43,762 nucleotides of DNA, from NCBI GenBank assembly GCA_046596415.1, contig JBKJML010000141.1, forward strand, positions 1 through 43,762, given 5' to 3'. A program made the position numbers and the translations under genes. Shown here piece after piece: positions 16,140-24,605 of this stretch. The notes under the pieces were generated by a model. It was not told the DNA's origin and ran no database searches. It saw nothing but the letters and a program-made list of their open reading frames with translations. The stretch comes from JBKJML01 sp046596415. GTDB taxonomy: Bacteria > Actinomycetota > Thermoleophilia > Gaiellales > Gaiellaceae. Position 1 is the first letter of the stretch. Every line of letters begins with the position of its first letter.

Positions 16140-17257
16140 ATCGAATCGGCCTGATCGTCAACCCGATCGCGGGCATGGGTGGCCGCGTCGGCCTCAAGGG
16201 CACGGACGGCGTGGCGGTGCTCGAGCGTGCGCTCGAGTTGGGTGCCACTCCGGTCGCGGCGGGGCGCACCGACCGGGCGCTCGCCCGGCTCGAGCACTGC
16301 CGCGGCGAGCTTCAACTCGTCGCGGCCGCCCGCGAGATGGGTGCCGACCTCGCCGAAGCTCACGCGTTCGAGACCGAGGTGCTGCCGCGCTCCGGGCGTC
16401 GGGGCGCGTCGAGCGCGGACGACACGCGTGCTGCCGCGGCAGAGCTGGCTCGGCGCGATGTCGACCTGATCCTCTTCGCCGGCGGCGACGGGACGACGCG
16501 CGACATCCAAAGCGTCGTCGGCGACCGACTGCCGATCCTTGGGATCCCGACGGGGGTGAAGATGCACTCCGCCGTCTTCGCGACGAGCCCGGAGCACGCA
16601 GGTGACGTCGCCGCCTCGTTCCTCTCCGACGGCGCCCGCGCCGCACTGCGCGAAGTCGAGGTCGTCGACGTGGACGAGGACGGCGTCCGGGACGGCCGGA
16701 TCGAGACGCGCCTCTACGGCGCCGTGTGCGTTCCCGCCGACCGGCTGCGGATGCAGGCGGCGAAATCCCGCTCGGGGCCCTCCGACGAGGCCGCGCTCGC
16801 CGCGGTCTGCCGCGCGTTCGCCGAGGCGATGGACCCGCGTCGGATCTACGTGCTCGGCCCGGGGACGACCACGAAGCGTATCGCGGAGCAACTGGAGGTC
16901 CCGAAGACGCTGCTCGGCGTCGACGCCGTCCGCGGCGGCCGCCTCGTCGGCGCCGACCTCGGCGAGCGCGAGCTGCTCGACCTCCTCGAGGGGCAGGCGG
17001 CGACGCTCCTCCTCGGCGTCGTCGGCGGTCAGGGCGCCCTCTTCGGCCGCGGCAACCAGCAGCTGAGCCCCGCGGTTCTGCGCCGGATCGGCGTCGCGAA
17101 CGTCGAGGTGATCGCCGGCCTCGGGAAGTTGCTCGCCCTCGATCCGCCATGGCTGCGCGTCGACACGGGCGACCCCGACCTCGACGCCGAGCTCGAGGGC
17201 TACCGGCGCGTCCACGTGGCTCCGCGCCGCACCGTCGTCTACAAGGTGGCGGCATGA
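16136..17257 (+). CDS. ATP-NAD/AcoX kinase family protein
   Basis: A 373-aa protein of the NAD-kinase superfamily, AcoX branch. The N-terminus IGLIVNPIAGMGGRVGLKGTDG and the nucleotide-binding FAGGDGTTRD (residues 114-123) are typical. True NAD kinases are shorter and lack this N-terminal block. The function of AcoX-like proteins is not established, and small-molecule phosphorylation is plausible. The GTG overlaps the aminotransferase stop and the stop overlaps the GcvPA-like ATG, so it is locked into the aminotransferase/decarboxylase operon. Confidence 0.9.
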   Translation: MNRIGLIVNPIAGMGGRVGLKGTDGVAVLERALELGATPVAAGRTDRALARLEHCRGELQLVAAAREMGADLAEAHAFETEVLPRSGRRGASSADDTRAAAAELARRDVDLILFAGGDGTTRDIQSVVGDRLPILGIPTGVKMHSAVFATSPEHAGDVAASFLSDGARAALREVEVVDVDEDGVRDGRIETRLYGAVCVPADRLRMQAAKSRSGPSDEAALAAVCRAFAEAMDPRRIYVLGPGTTTKRIAEQLEVPKTLLGVDAVRGGRLVGADLGERELLDLLEGQAATLLLGVVGGQGALFGRGNQQLSPAVLRRIGVANVEVIAGLGKLLALDPPWLRVDTGDPDLDAELEGYRRVHVAPRRTVVYKVAA

Positions 17258-18645
17258 CCGCGCATCCGTACATGCCGAACTCGACCCCCGAGCTCCACCG
17301 GGAGCTCCTGGACGCCGTCGGCGTCCCCGACGTCGAGTCGCTCTTCGTCCAGATCCCGGCTGGGCACCGCCTCCAGGGCGGCCTCCAGCTGCCGCCCGCG
17401 CTGACCTCCGAGGCGACGCTGCGGCGCCACTTGCTCGACCTGCTCGCGCGGAACGAAACCTGTGAGCGCAACCTCAGCTTCCTCGGCGGGGGGATCTGGC
17501 AGCACCACGTGCCCGCAGTCGTCGACGAGATCGCGCGCCGGAGCGAGTTCCTGACGCCGGTCTGGGGGACGCCGTCGTCCGACCACGGCCGCAACCAGGC
17601 CTGGTTCGAGTTTGCGAGCCAGCTGGCGGAGCTGATCGGGATGGATTTCGTCGGCCTTCCCGTCTACAGCTGGGGCTGCGCGGAGGGCCACGCGATCCGC
17701 ATGGCCGCGCGCCTCACGGGGCGGGCGCACGTGCTCGTTCCGAGCACGATCAGCCCAGAGCGGCTGGCCGTGATCCGGACGTACTGCGGCTCGCCCGAGC
17801 TGCTCGGCCACATCGAGGTCGAGCTCGTCGGCTTCGACCCCGAGACGGGCGGCCTCGACCTGGATGACCTGCGCGCGAAGCTCTCACCGCGTACGGCGGC
17901 GGTGCTGATCGAGAACCCCGGCTATCTCGGGACGTTCGAGGCGAACGCGGCGGAGATCGCGGTGCTCGCACGCGCGAACGGCAGCGAGACGATTGTCGGC
18001 GTCGACCCGATCTCCCTCGGCATCGTCGCTCCGCCCTCCGAGTACGGCGCTGACATCGTCGTCGGCTCCGTCCAGCCGCTCGGCGTCCACATGTCGTGCG
18101 GCGGCGGCGCGGGCGGGTTCATCGCCTCGCGTGATGAGGAGCGCTACGCCCACGAGTATCCGACGCTCAACCTGAGCATCGGCCGGACCGTGAACGGCGA
18201 GTACGGCTTCGGGATGGCGCTCTTCGAGCAGACCTCGTACGGCCAGCGCGAGGAGGGGAACGACTGGACCGGCAACTCGGTCTACCTCCACGCCGTCGCA
18301 AGCGCCGCCTACATGGCGCTGATGGGGCCGGAGGGGTTCGCGGAAGTCGGCCGGCTGATCGTCGGGCGGAGCCACTACGCGGCCGGACGGCTCGCCGAGC
18401 TGGGGGGCGTCCGCATCCGCTTTCCGCGAGGCTTCTTCAAGGAGTTCGTCGTCGGCTTCGACGACACCGGCAAGACCGTCGCGGAGGTGAACCGCGCGCT
18501 GCGCGAGCGCGGGATCTTCGGTGGCAAGGACCTCTCGCGCGACTTTCCGGAGCTCGGCCAGAGCGCTCTCTACTGCGTCACCGAGGTGCACGCGCGCGAG
18601 GACATCGAGAGGCTCGTCGACGCGGTTGCGGAGGTGGTCGCGTGA
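17254..18645 (+). CDS. gcvPA: glycine dehydrogenase (decarboxylating) subunit 1-like protein
   Basis: N-terminal-half subunit (463 aa) of a split P-protein. MPNSTPELHRELLDAVGV and NLSFLGGGIWQHHVPAVVDEIARRSEFLTP match the GcvPA start and fold. The active-site loop normally read as YTPYQPEISQG is replaced here by VWGTPSSDHG (about residues 103-112), and MYDGATA is replaced by VYSWGCAEG. This suggests a substrate other than glycine. It pairs with the adjacent GcvPB-like subunit through a GTGA overlap. No aminomethyltransferase, H protein or lipoamide dehydrogenase gene is nearby. The family is certain; glycine-cleavage function is doubtful. Confidence 0.9.
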   Translation: MTAHPYMPNSTPELHRELLDAVGVPDVESLFVQIPAGHRLQGGLQLPPALTSEATLRRHLLDLLARNETCERNLSFLGGGIWQHHVPAVVDEIARRSEFLTPVWGTPSSDHGRNQAWFEFASQLAELIGMDFVGLPVYSWGCAEGHAIRMAARLTGRAHVLVPSTISPERLAVIRTYCGSPELLGHIEVELVGFDPETGGLDLDDLRAKLSPRTAAVLIENPGYLGTFEANAAEIAVLARANGSETIVGVDPISLGIVAPPSEYGADIVVGSVQPLGVHMSCGGGAGGFIASRDEERYAHEYPTLNLSIGRTVNGEYGFGMALFEQTSYGQREEGNDWTGNSVYLHAVASAAYMALMGPEGFAEVGRLIVGRSHYAAGRLAELGGVRIRFPRGFFKEFVVGFDDTGKTVAEVNRALRERGIFGGKDLSRDFPELGQSALYCVTEVHAREDIERLVDAVAEVVA

Positions 18646-20222
18646 GGCGGTATCACGCAGCTGTCTGGGACGAGCCGCTCGTGATGGAGCTGGGGCGGCC
18701 CGGCCGCCGAGGTGTCGTCTTCGACGATGTCGGGCCGGAGGTGCGCGAGGCGGTCGGCGATCCGGTCGAGCTCGTGCCGGAGGGCCTGCGCCGCAGTGTC
18801 CGGCCGGAGCTTCCCGAGCTCTCCGAGCCGGAGGTGCTGCGCCACTACCTCCATCTCTCTCAAGAGACGCTCGGAATGATGGGCGTCAGCCTCTTCGGCA
18901 CCTGCACGATGAAGTACAACCCCCGCCTCGCGTGGGAGCTCGTCGCTCGACCCGAGATCGCGGAGCTGCACCCCGACCAGGACAACGAGACGCTCCAGGG
19001 GGTCCTCGAGCTCGTCCACGGGCTCGACCTGATCCTCCGCGGCCTCTCCGGGATGGATCAGTTTGTCTTCCAGGCGGGCGGCGGCGCGCACGCGGCCTAC
19101 ACACACACGGTCGTCACGCGCGCCTACCACGCCTCGCGCGGAGAGCTCGCCCAGCGTGACGAGATCGTGACGACGATCCAGGCGCACCCGTGCAACGCGG
19201 CGACCGCCGCGGCCGCCGGGTTCAAGGTCGTGACGCTCCCGCTCGAGGAGAACGGCTACCCGTCGCTCGATGCACTCAAGGCGGCGGTCTCGGAGCGGAC
19301 GGCTGCGCTGATGGTCGGAAACCCCGACGACATGGGGATCTACAACCCCGAGATCGACAAGTGGGTCGAGATCGTCCACGACGCGGGCGGCCTCTGCTTC
19401 TACGACCACGCGAACTTCAACGGCGTGATGGGGAAGCTGAAGGCGCGCGACCTCGGCTTCGATGCGTGCATGTACATGCTCCACAAGACCTTCGGTGCGC
19501 CAAAGGCGGGCGGCGGCCCGGCGGTCGGCGCCTACGGATGCACCGACGAGCTCGCCCGTTTCGTTCCAGCGCCCGTCGTCGTCGAGGACGGCGACCGCTA
19601 CCGGCTCGACCACGACCGGCCTGACAGTGTCGGCAAGGTGCGCGAGTTCTTCGGCAACGTGCCGCAGCTCGTCTACGCATACACATGGAGCCGCGCGATG
19701 GGGGCCGCGGGGATCGACGAGGCTTCGGACATCTCGGTGCTGCTGAACAACTACATGGAGAAGCGCCTGCTCGCGATTCGGGGGGTGACGAAGTCGCAGC
19801 CGCACCTGACCGCCCCGCGCCTCGAGATGACGCGCTACAGCCTCGAGCAGGTCGAGCAGGACACCGGGATCACGGTCTTCGACGTCCAGAACCGGCTGGT
19901 CGACTTCGGGATCGACGCATTCTGGCTCAGCCACGAGCCGTGGATCGTCCCGCAGCCGTTCACGCCCGAGGCGGGCGAGATGTGGTCGAAGGAGGACATC
20001 GACGAGTGGATCGATGTCCTCGGCCACGTGATCGAGGAGGCCTACACGGATCCGGAGCTCGTCCGGACGGCGCCGCACAACCAGGCGATCGCAAAGCTCG
20101 ACTCGACCGACCTGAACGACCCGGCGAACTGGGCGACGACGTGGCGTGCCTACCGGCGCAAGCGTGCGGCGGCCGACGGTGACGGCGACCCGACAGAGGC
20201 TCGCGCGAGGGTCGGTCCGTAG
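18642..20222 (+). CDS. gcvPB: glycine dehydrogenase (decarboxylating) subunit 2-like protein
   Basis: PLP-carrying subunit (526 aa) of a split P-protein. It has EPLVMELGRPGRRG, GTCTMKYNP, the pyridine-binding Asp in FYDHANFNG (about 253-261) and the Schiff-base Lys at about 282 in LHKTFGAPKAGGG. Compared with usual GcvPB, AHGTNPASA reads as AHPCNAATA, DGANLN as DHANFN, and TPHGGGGPG as APKAGGGPA, so substrate-side residues differ while PLP-side residues are kept. It would decarboxylate an amino acid together with the preceding subunit. The acceptor of the aminomethyl-like unit is unknown, because no H-protein gene is present. Confidence 0.9.
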   Translation: MRRYHAAVWDEPLVMELGRPGRRGVVFDDVGPEVREAVGDPVELVPEGLRRSVRPELPELSEPEVLRHYLHLSQETLGMMGVSLFGTCTMKYNPRLAWELVARPEIAELHPDQDNETLQGVLELVHGLDLILRGLSGMDQFVFQAGGGAHAAYTHTVVTRAYHASRGELAQRDEIVTTIQAHPCNAATAAAAGFKVVTLPLEENGYPSLDALKAAVSERTAALMVGNPDDMGIYNPEIDKWVEIVHDAGGLCFYDHANFNGVMGKLKARDLGFDACMYMLHKTFGAPKAGGGPAVGAYGCTDELARFVPAPVVVEDGDRYRLDHDRPDSVGKVREFFGNVPQLVYAYTWSRAMGAAGIDEASDISVLLNNYMEKRLLAIRGVTKSQPHLTAPRLEMTRYSLEQVEQDTGITVFDVQNRLVDFGIDAFWLSHEPWIVPQPFTPEAGEMWSKEDIDEWIDVLGHVIEEAYTDPELVRTAPHNQAIAKLDSTDLNDPANWATTWRAYRRKRAAADGDGDPTEARARVGP

Positions 20223-20224
20223 CG

Positions 20225-20977
20225 GTGACCCCTACAGGACTCCTCGCAGGGCGGGTCGCGCTCGTCACGGGCGGCGGCAGGGGCCTCGGCGCCGCGATCG
20301 CCCGCGAGTACGCGGCGGCCGGCGCCGTCGGCGTGGTCGCCGACCTCGAGCGGGGCGCCGCCCCGGACGGCTGGATCGCGCTCGAGGCCGACGTCAGGGC
20401 CGAGGCCGATGTCGCGGCCGCGGTCGCGGCGGCCGCGGAGCGCTTCGGCCGGCTCGACGTCGTCGTCGCGAACGCGGGCGTCGTTCCGCCCTGGAGCGAC
20501 ACGAGCGAGCTCGACCTCGACGAGCTCGACGCGGTCTTCGCGGTCAACGTGCGCGGGGTCGCGGCCACGCTCAAGCACGGTGTCGCGGCGCTGAGGGAGC
20601 ACGGTGGCTCGATCGTCGTCATGGCCTCGCTGAACGCTTGGCGCGCGCACCGGAGCCAGCCGGTCTACACGGCGTCGAAGCACGCGGTGCTCGGGCTCCT
20701 GCGTACGGCCGCGCTCGACGCAGGCCGCTACGGGATCCGCGTCAACGGCCTGGGGCCTGGGCCGATCCTGACGGACGCGCTGCGCGAGCGCCTGGAGCGG
20801 CGGGCGGCGGCCGGCGGGCCCTCAGTCGAGGAGGCACTCGCCGAGGCTGCGGCCGGGACGGCGCTCGGCCGGATGGCGACGGAGGAGGACGTGGCGCGCG
20901 TCGCGCTCTTCCTCGCGAGCGACCTCTCCTCCGGGATCACGGGCGCGCTCCTGCCCGTGGACGGGGGTGTCGCCTGA
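20225..20977 (+). CDS. SDR family oxidoreductase
   Basis: Classical short-chain dehydrogenase (250 aa). TGGGRGLGAAIA near residue 16 binds NAD(P), VVANAG is at about 80, and the catalytic YTASK is near residue 155, preceded by the Ser in MASLNAW. It ends with ITGALLPVDGGVA. It starts 2 nt after the GcvPB-like stop and overlaps the cupin gene (TGATG). It probably reduces or oxidises an intermediate of the operon B pathway, but the substrate cannot be read from sequence. Confidence 0.92.
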   Translation: MTPTGLLAGRVALVTGGGRGLGAAIAREYAAAGAVGVVADLERGAAPDGWIALEADVRAEADVAAAVAAAAERFGRLDVVVANAGVVPPWSDTSELDLDELDAVFAVNVRGVAATLKHGVAALREHGGSIVVMASLNAWRAHRSQPVYTASKHAVLGLLRTAALDAGRYGIRVNGLGPGPILTDALRERLERRAAAGGPSVEEALAEAAAGTALGRMATEEDVARVALFLASDLSSGITGALLPVDGGVA

Positions 20978-21321
20978 TGCTGATCCGCGCCGGGGAGCGG
21001 CCGGAGGTCGAGGCGCGCGACGACCACCTCGTGATGCGCGCGCTCCTGCGCGGTGAGGACGGCGCCGGGCTCAGCCTCACGGAGGTGCGGCTCTCGGGCG
21101 CGCACCGGCCGCTTCGGACGTTGCGCTCGCCGAGGGTCTACTACGTGGTCGAGGGCTCCGCCGCCTTCAGGATCGGGGCGGCGCCGTCGTTCGTCGCGGC
21201 CCCCGGCGATGTGGTCGTGGTCCCGCGAGGCGAGGTCTACTCGCTCGAGGGCGAGTTCACCTACCTGGTCCTGAACGCGCCGCCCTATGCCGACGGCGAC
21301 GACCTCTACGAGGAGGACTGA
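20977..21321 (+). CDS. cupin domain protein
   Basis: Small single-domain cupin (114 aa). It has a beta-barrel pattern with YYVVEGSAAFRIG and the second motif PGDVVVVPRGEVYSLEG. The usual metal-binding His residues of motif 1 are largely missing: it has AHRPLRTLRSPRVYYVVEG. Metal-dependent catalysis is therefore uncertain, and a binding or sensory role is possible. The ATG overlaps the SDR stop, and the next SDR starts directly after its stop. Confidence 0.8.
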   Translation: MLIRAGERPEVEARDDHLVMRALLRGEDGAGLSLTEVRLSGAHRPLRTLRSPRVYYVVEGSAAFRIGAAPSFVAAPGDVVVVPRGEVYSLEGEFTYLVLNAPPYADGDDLYEED

Positions 21322-22083
21322 GTGCCGCTCGCGAACAGGACCGTCCTCGTCACGGGCGCTTCGAAGGGGATCGGCGCCGCGATTGCCGGCGCGCTCGGCG
21401 AGCGGGGCGCGGCGGTGGTCGCGCACTACGGGAGCGACGAGGCCGGCGCCCGGGAGGCGACGGCGGCGATCCCGGACGAGCGGAAGCTCCTCGTGCAGGC
21501 CGACCTTGCCGACCCGGAGGCGCCTGCGCGGCTCTGGGCCGAGGCGCTGGCGTGGCGCGGCGGCGTCGACGTCCTGGTCAACAACGCGGCGATCATGCCC
21601 GAGAGCCCGCTCGACGGTACCGACGAGGTGTGGGCGAGCGCCTGGGAGACCGCGCTACGGGTTAACGTGCTCGCCGCCGCTGACCTGATGCGCGAGGCCG
21701 TCCGGCACTTCCGCGAGCGCGGCGGCGGGGTCTTGATCACCCTCTCGAGTTGGGCCGCCCAGCGCGGCGCCGGCAACTCGAACCTCGTCGCCTACGCGGC
21801 GTCGAAGGCCGCGATCAAGGCAATGGCGCAGACGATCGCCCGCAACCACGCAACCGACGGCGTCCTCTCGTACATCGTCGCGCCGGGTGTCGTCCGAACC
21901 CGTATGTCGGAGGAAGCGGCTGTGAGTCGCGGAGGCGAGGAGGCGATCACCGCGACTCTCGCCATGGGCGAGTGGGTGCCGCCCGAGGATGTCGCCCGCC
22001 TCGTCGCCTTCCTCGCCACGGGCCGCGTCCGCCATCTGACCGGCGCCACCCTCGACGTCAACGGCGCGAGCTACATCCGATGA
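21322..22083 (+). CDS. SDR family oxidoreductase
   Basis: Second classical SDR of the operon (253 aa), with TGASKGIGAAIA (residues 11-22), VNNAAI at about 91, the catalytic Ser in ITLSSWA, and YAASK near residue 158. It is FabG-like in length and layout. GTG follows the cupin stop without a gap, and its stop overlaps the ATG of the LLM gene. Its partner reaction in the pathway is unknown. Confidence 0.92.
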   Translation: MPLANRTVLVTGASKGIGAAIAGALGERGAAVVAHYGSDEAGAREATAAIPDERKLLVQADLADPEAPARLWAEALAWRGGVDVLVNNAAIMPESPLDGTDEVWASAWETALRVNVLAAADLMREAVRHFRERGGGVLITLSSWAAQRGAGNSNLVAYAASKAAIKAMAQTIARNHATDGVLSYIVAPGVVRTRMSEEAAVSRGGEEAITATLAMGEWVPPEDVARLVAFLATGRVRHLTGATLDVNGASYIR

Positions 22084-23087
22084 AGTTCGGCGTCTGGTAC
22101 GACGTGCGCAACCCGCCGCGGTGGCACCGGCCCTACGCGGAGCTCTACCAGGAGACGCTCGACCAGATCGTCTGGGCCGAGTCGGCCGGCTTCGAGTCGG
22201 TACAGGTCTCGGAGCACCACGTGACCGATGAGGGCTACCTGCCCTCGGTCTTCCCGCTGCTCGCCGCGATCGCTGCCCGGACGAGCACGATCCGCCTCGG
22301 GTCGGCGGTGCTCCTCGCCCCGCTCCACCATCCGATCCGGTTCGCCGAGGACGCCGCGTTCGTCGACCAGCTGAGCGGCGGCCGGCTCGAGCTCGGGCTC
22401 GGGCTCGGCTACCGGCGCGACGAGTTCCGCGCGCTCGGCGTCCCACGGCCGGAACGGGGAACGAGGACGGAGGAGCTGATCGAGATCGCGCGCCGCGCCT
22501 GGACGGGCGAGCCCTTCACGCACCACGGCAGGCACTGGGACCTCGAGGACGTCGTCGTCACGCCGCCGCCGTTCCAGCCGGGCGGCCCGCCGCTCTGGCT
22601 CGGCGGCGCGACCGCGAAGGCCGCGGAGCGCGCGGGCCGGCTCGGCTGCCATTTCATGCCGGACGCCTACATGCCGGTCGAGCACTACGCCACCTACCGC
22701 GAGGCGCTCGCGGCGGCCGGCCACGACCCCGCCGACTTCCAGGTGGCGATCAACCCGACGATCTACGTCACCGAGGACCCCGAGCGCGGCTGGGACGAGG
22801 TGAGCGAGCATCTCCTCTACCAGTACAACCGCTACCGCGAGTGGTTCGCGGCGGGCGGAGCCGAGCCGGCCGCGACGGCGACGAGCGCCGACGAGCTCCC
22901 GCGCGACCGGTACCTGATCGGGACGCCCGCGCAGGTGATCGCCGGGATCGAGGCCCTGCGCGAGCGTCGCCCGTTCGACCGGCTCTTCTTCTGGGCGCGC
23001 CCCCCGGGCCTCCGCCTCGAGCAGAGCACGCGTTCACTCGAGCTCTTCGCCGAGCAGGTGCTGCCGCACTTCGGGTCGGGCGAGTGA
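22080..23087 (+). CDS. LLM class flavin-dependent oxidoreductase
   Basis: Bacterial-luciferase-like TIM-barrel flavoprotein (335 aa). Typical blocks are WAESAGFESVQVSEHH, RLGSAVLLAPLHHPIRFAEDAAFVDQLSGGRLELGLGLGYR and PLWLGGATAKAAERAGRLG. Such enzymes use FMNH2 or F420 for monooxygenation or hydride transfer. It is the last gene of operon B and converges with the peptidase gene, leaving only two bases between the stops. Confidence 0.92.
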   Translation: MKFGVWYDVRNPPRWHRPYAELYQETLDQIVWAESAGFESVQVSEHHVTDEGYLPSVFPLLAAIAARTSTIRLGSAVLLAPLHHPIRFAEDAAFVDQLSGGRLELGLGLGYRRDEFRALGVPRPERGTRTEELIEIARRAWTGEPFTHHGRHWDLEDVVVTPPPFQPGGPPLWLGGATAKAAERAGRLGCHFMPDAYMPVEHYATYREALAAAGHDPADFQVAINPTIYVTEDPERGWDEVSEHLLYQYNRYREWFAAGGAEPAATATSADELPRDRYLIGTPAQVIAGIEALRERRPFDRLFFWARPPGLRLEQSTRSLELFAEQVLPHFGSGE

Positions 23088-23089
23088 GC

Positions 23090-24196
23090 TCAGACGACCT
23101 GGAGCTCGCGCGTGAACGTGTTCAGCGCCTCGCAGCCCGTGGCGGTGACGACGACTGTGTCCTCGACGTGGATCGGGGTGTTGCGGGCGATGAACGCGCC
23201 CGGATCGATCGTGAACACCATCCCCTCCTCGACCGGATCGGTGTTGCCGAGCTGGAGGAGCGGCGGCTCGTGCGCCTCGCCGAGGCCGACGCCGTGGCCG
23301 ACCTTCCAGATCTGCTGGTAGCCGGCCTCCGCCATCGCCGCCGCGCAGGCCTGGTGGATCGACTCGGCGGCCACGCCGGGGCGGACCGCGGCGACCGCGG
23401 CGTCGTAGGCGTGCAGCGTCGCCTCGTAGAGGCGCCGCGCCTCCGCCGTCGGCTCGCCGAGGAAGACGTTCCGGGCCGTGTCGGCGCGGTAGCCGCCGTG
23501 CGAGCCGGGAAAGAGGTCGACGTCGACGATCTCGCCCGGCTCGAAGCGCCGGTCGGTGAGGTGATGGAAGGCGCCGACGATCGAGAGCTCTTCCGAGCCC
23601 GCCTCGACCATCGCGCGGATGATCTCGCTGCCGGCCTGCGCCACGGTGACTCCCGGCCGGAGCACCTCGACCGCGCGCCGGTAGCCCGCGTCGTGCGCAG
23701 AGGCCGCGATCCGGAGTTGCCCGAGCTCGTACGCGTCCTTGACGGCCCGGAGCCGGTCGAAGACGGGGCTCGCGCGCCGGAGCCGCAGGCCGGGCGCGGC
23801 GCCGCGGAGGAAATCGGCGTCCGCGAACCAGAGGGAATCCTCGGCGCCGACGTCCGCGTCCCCGAGGCCGGCTGCCGCGGCGGCCGATCTCACCGCGCTC
23901 GTCGGATCCTGTCCGTCGACGTACGTGAAGACCTCCCGCACCGGGCTGCGCTCGAGATCGAAGATCCGCGCGTGCATCTCGCTCACGACCATCGCCGGCT
24001 CGCCGTCGACCGGCACGAGCACCGCGGAGAGCCAGAGCGGCCAGCCGCCGGGGTGCGCCGACTCGCCGGTCAGCCAGCGGAAGTTCGGCCCGGCCGTGAC
24101 GTACAGGCCCGCGAGCCCGGACTCGGCTGCGAGCCGCCGCGCTCGGTCGAGCCGCTTCGCGTGATCCGCTCCCTCCACCTCGCCGATCCTAGTCAC
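23090..24196 (-). CDS. M24 family metallopeptidase (Xaa-Pro peptidase/creatinase-like)
   Basis: A 368-aa protein with a creatinase-type N-terminal domain (to about residue 150) and a pita-bread M24 catalytic domain. Metal ligands are Asp 227, Asp 239 (GYRADTAR), His 301 (VGHGVG) and Glu 345 (HVEDTV). The fourth ligand, normally Glu in TIEPG, is Asp 331 (TIDPG). Metal binding therefore looks possible, which favours a peptidase over a metal-free creatinase. Freeing proline or hydroxyproline from dipeptides would fit the island. GTG 24196 has GGTGG 7 nt upstream. It is divergent from the cupin gene across 34 nt. Confidence 0.9.
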   Translation of the reverse strand: MTRIGEVEGADHAKRLDRARRLAAESGLAGLYVTAGPNFRWLTGESAHPGGWPLWLSAVLVPVDGEPAMVVSEMHARIFDLERSPVREVFTYVDGQDPTSAVRSAAAAAGLGDADVGAEDSLWFADADFLRGAAPGLRLRRASPVFDRLRAVKDAYELGQLRIAASAHDAGYRRAVEVLRPGVTVAQAGSEIIRAMVEAGSEELSIVGAFHHLTDRRFEPGEIVDVDLFPGSHGGYRADTARNVFLGEPTAEARRLYEATLHAYDAAVAAVRPGVAAESIHQACAAAMAEAGYQQIWKVGHGVGLGEAHEPPLLQLGNTDPVEEGMVFTIDPGAFIARNTPIHVEDTVVVTATGCEALNTFTRELQVV

Positions 24197-24230
24197 GTGT
24201 CAGCCACCAAACGACGAACAGGAGAACCAC

Positions 24231-24605
24231 ATGCCCTGCGCTTCACGTGACGAACTGCCCCTGCAGCAGATCACCCCGACCTACAGCACCCGGATGGCCA
24301 AGTGGGGCAGCATGACGGTCGGGATCGAGGCGGCCCCCGCCGGGTTGGACGGCGCCGCGTCGCTCGGCGATCTCCCCGGCGGCCGCTGCCAGGCCCATCA
24401 CTGGGGCTACATGCTCTCCGGGAAGATCGTCGTCGACTACGGTGACCGCCAGGAGACGATCGTCGGCGGCCAGGCGTACTACGTCGAGCCCGGCCACAAG
24501 ATCTCGTTCATCGAGGACAGCGAGGCGGTCGAGTTCACCCCGACCGAGGAGCTCAACCGGACGCTCGACGCGGTGCGGGCGAGCGTGGAGCGCGATCGGG
24601 GCTGA
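24231..24605 (+). CDS. cupin domain protein
   Basis: A 124-aa small-barrel protein with GGRCQAHHWGYMLSGKIVVDYGD as cupin motif 1 and GGQAYYVEPGHKISFIED as motif 2. Two His residues (HHWG) are available for a metal, unlike the cupin at 20977. AGGAGA lies just upstream of ATG 24231. The downstream oxidase overlaps its 3' end by about 11 nt. The function is unknown. Confidence 0.85.
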   Translation: MPCASRDELPLQQITPTYSTRMAKWGSMTVGIEAAPAGLDGAASLGDLPGGRCQAHHWGYMLSGKIVVDYGDRQETIVGGQAYYVEPGHKISFIEDSEAVEFTPTEELNRTLDAVRASVERDRG

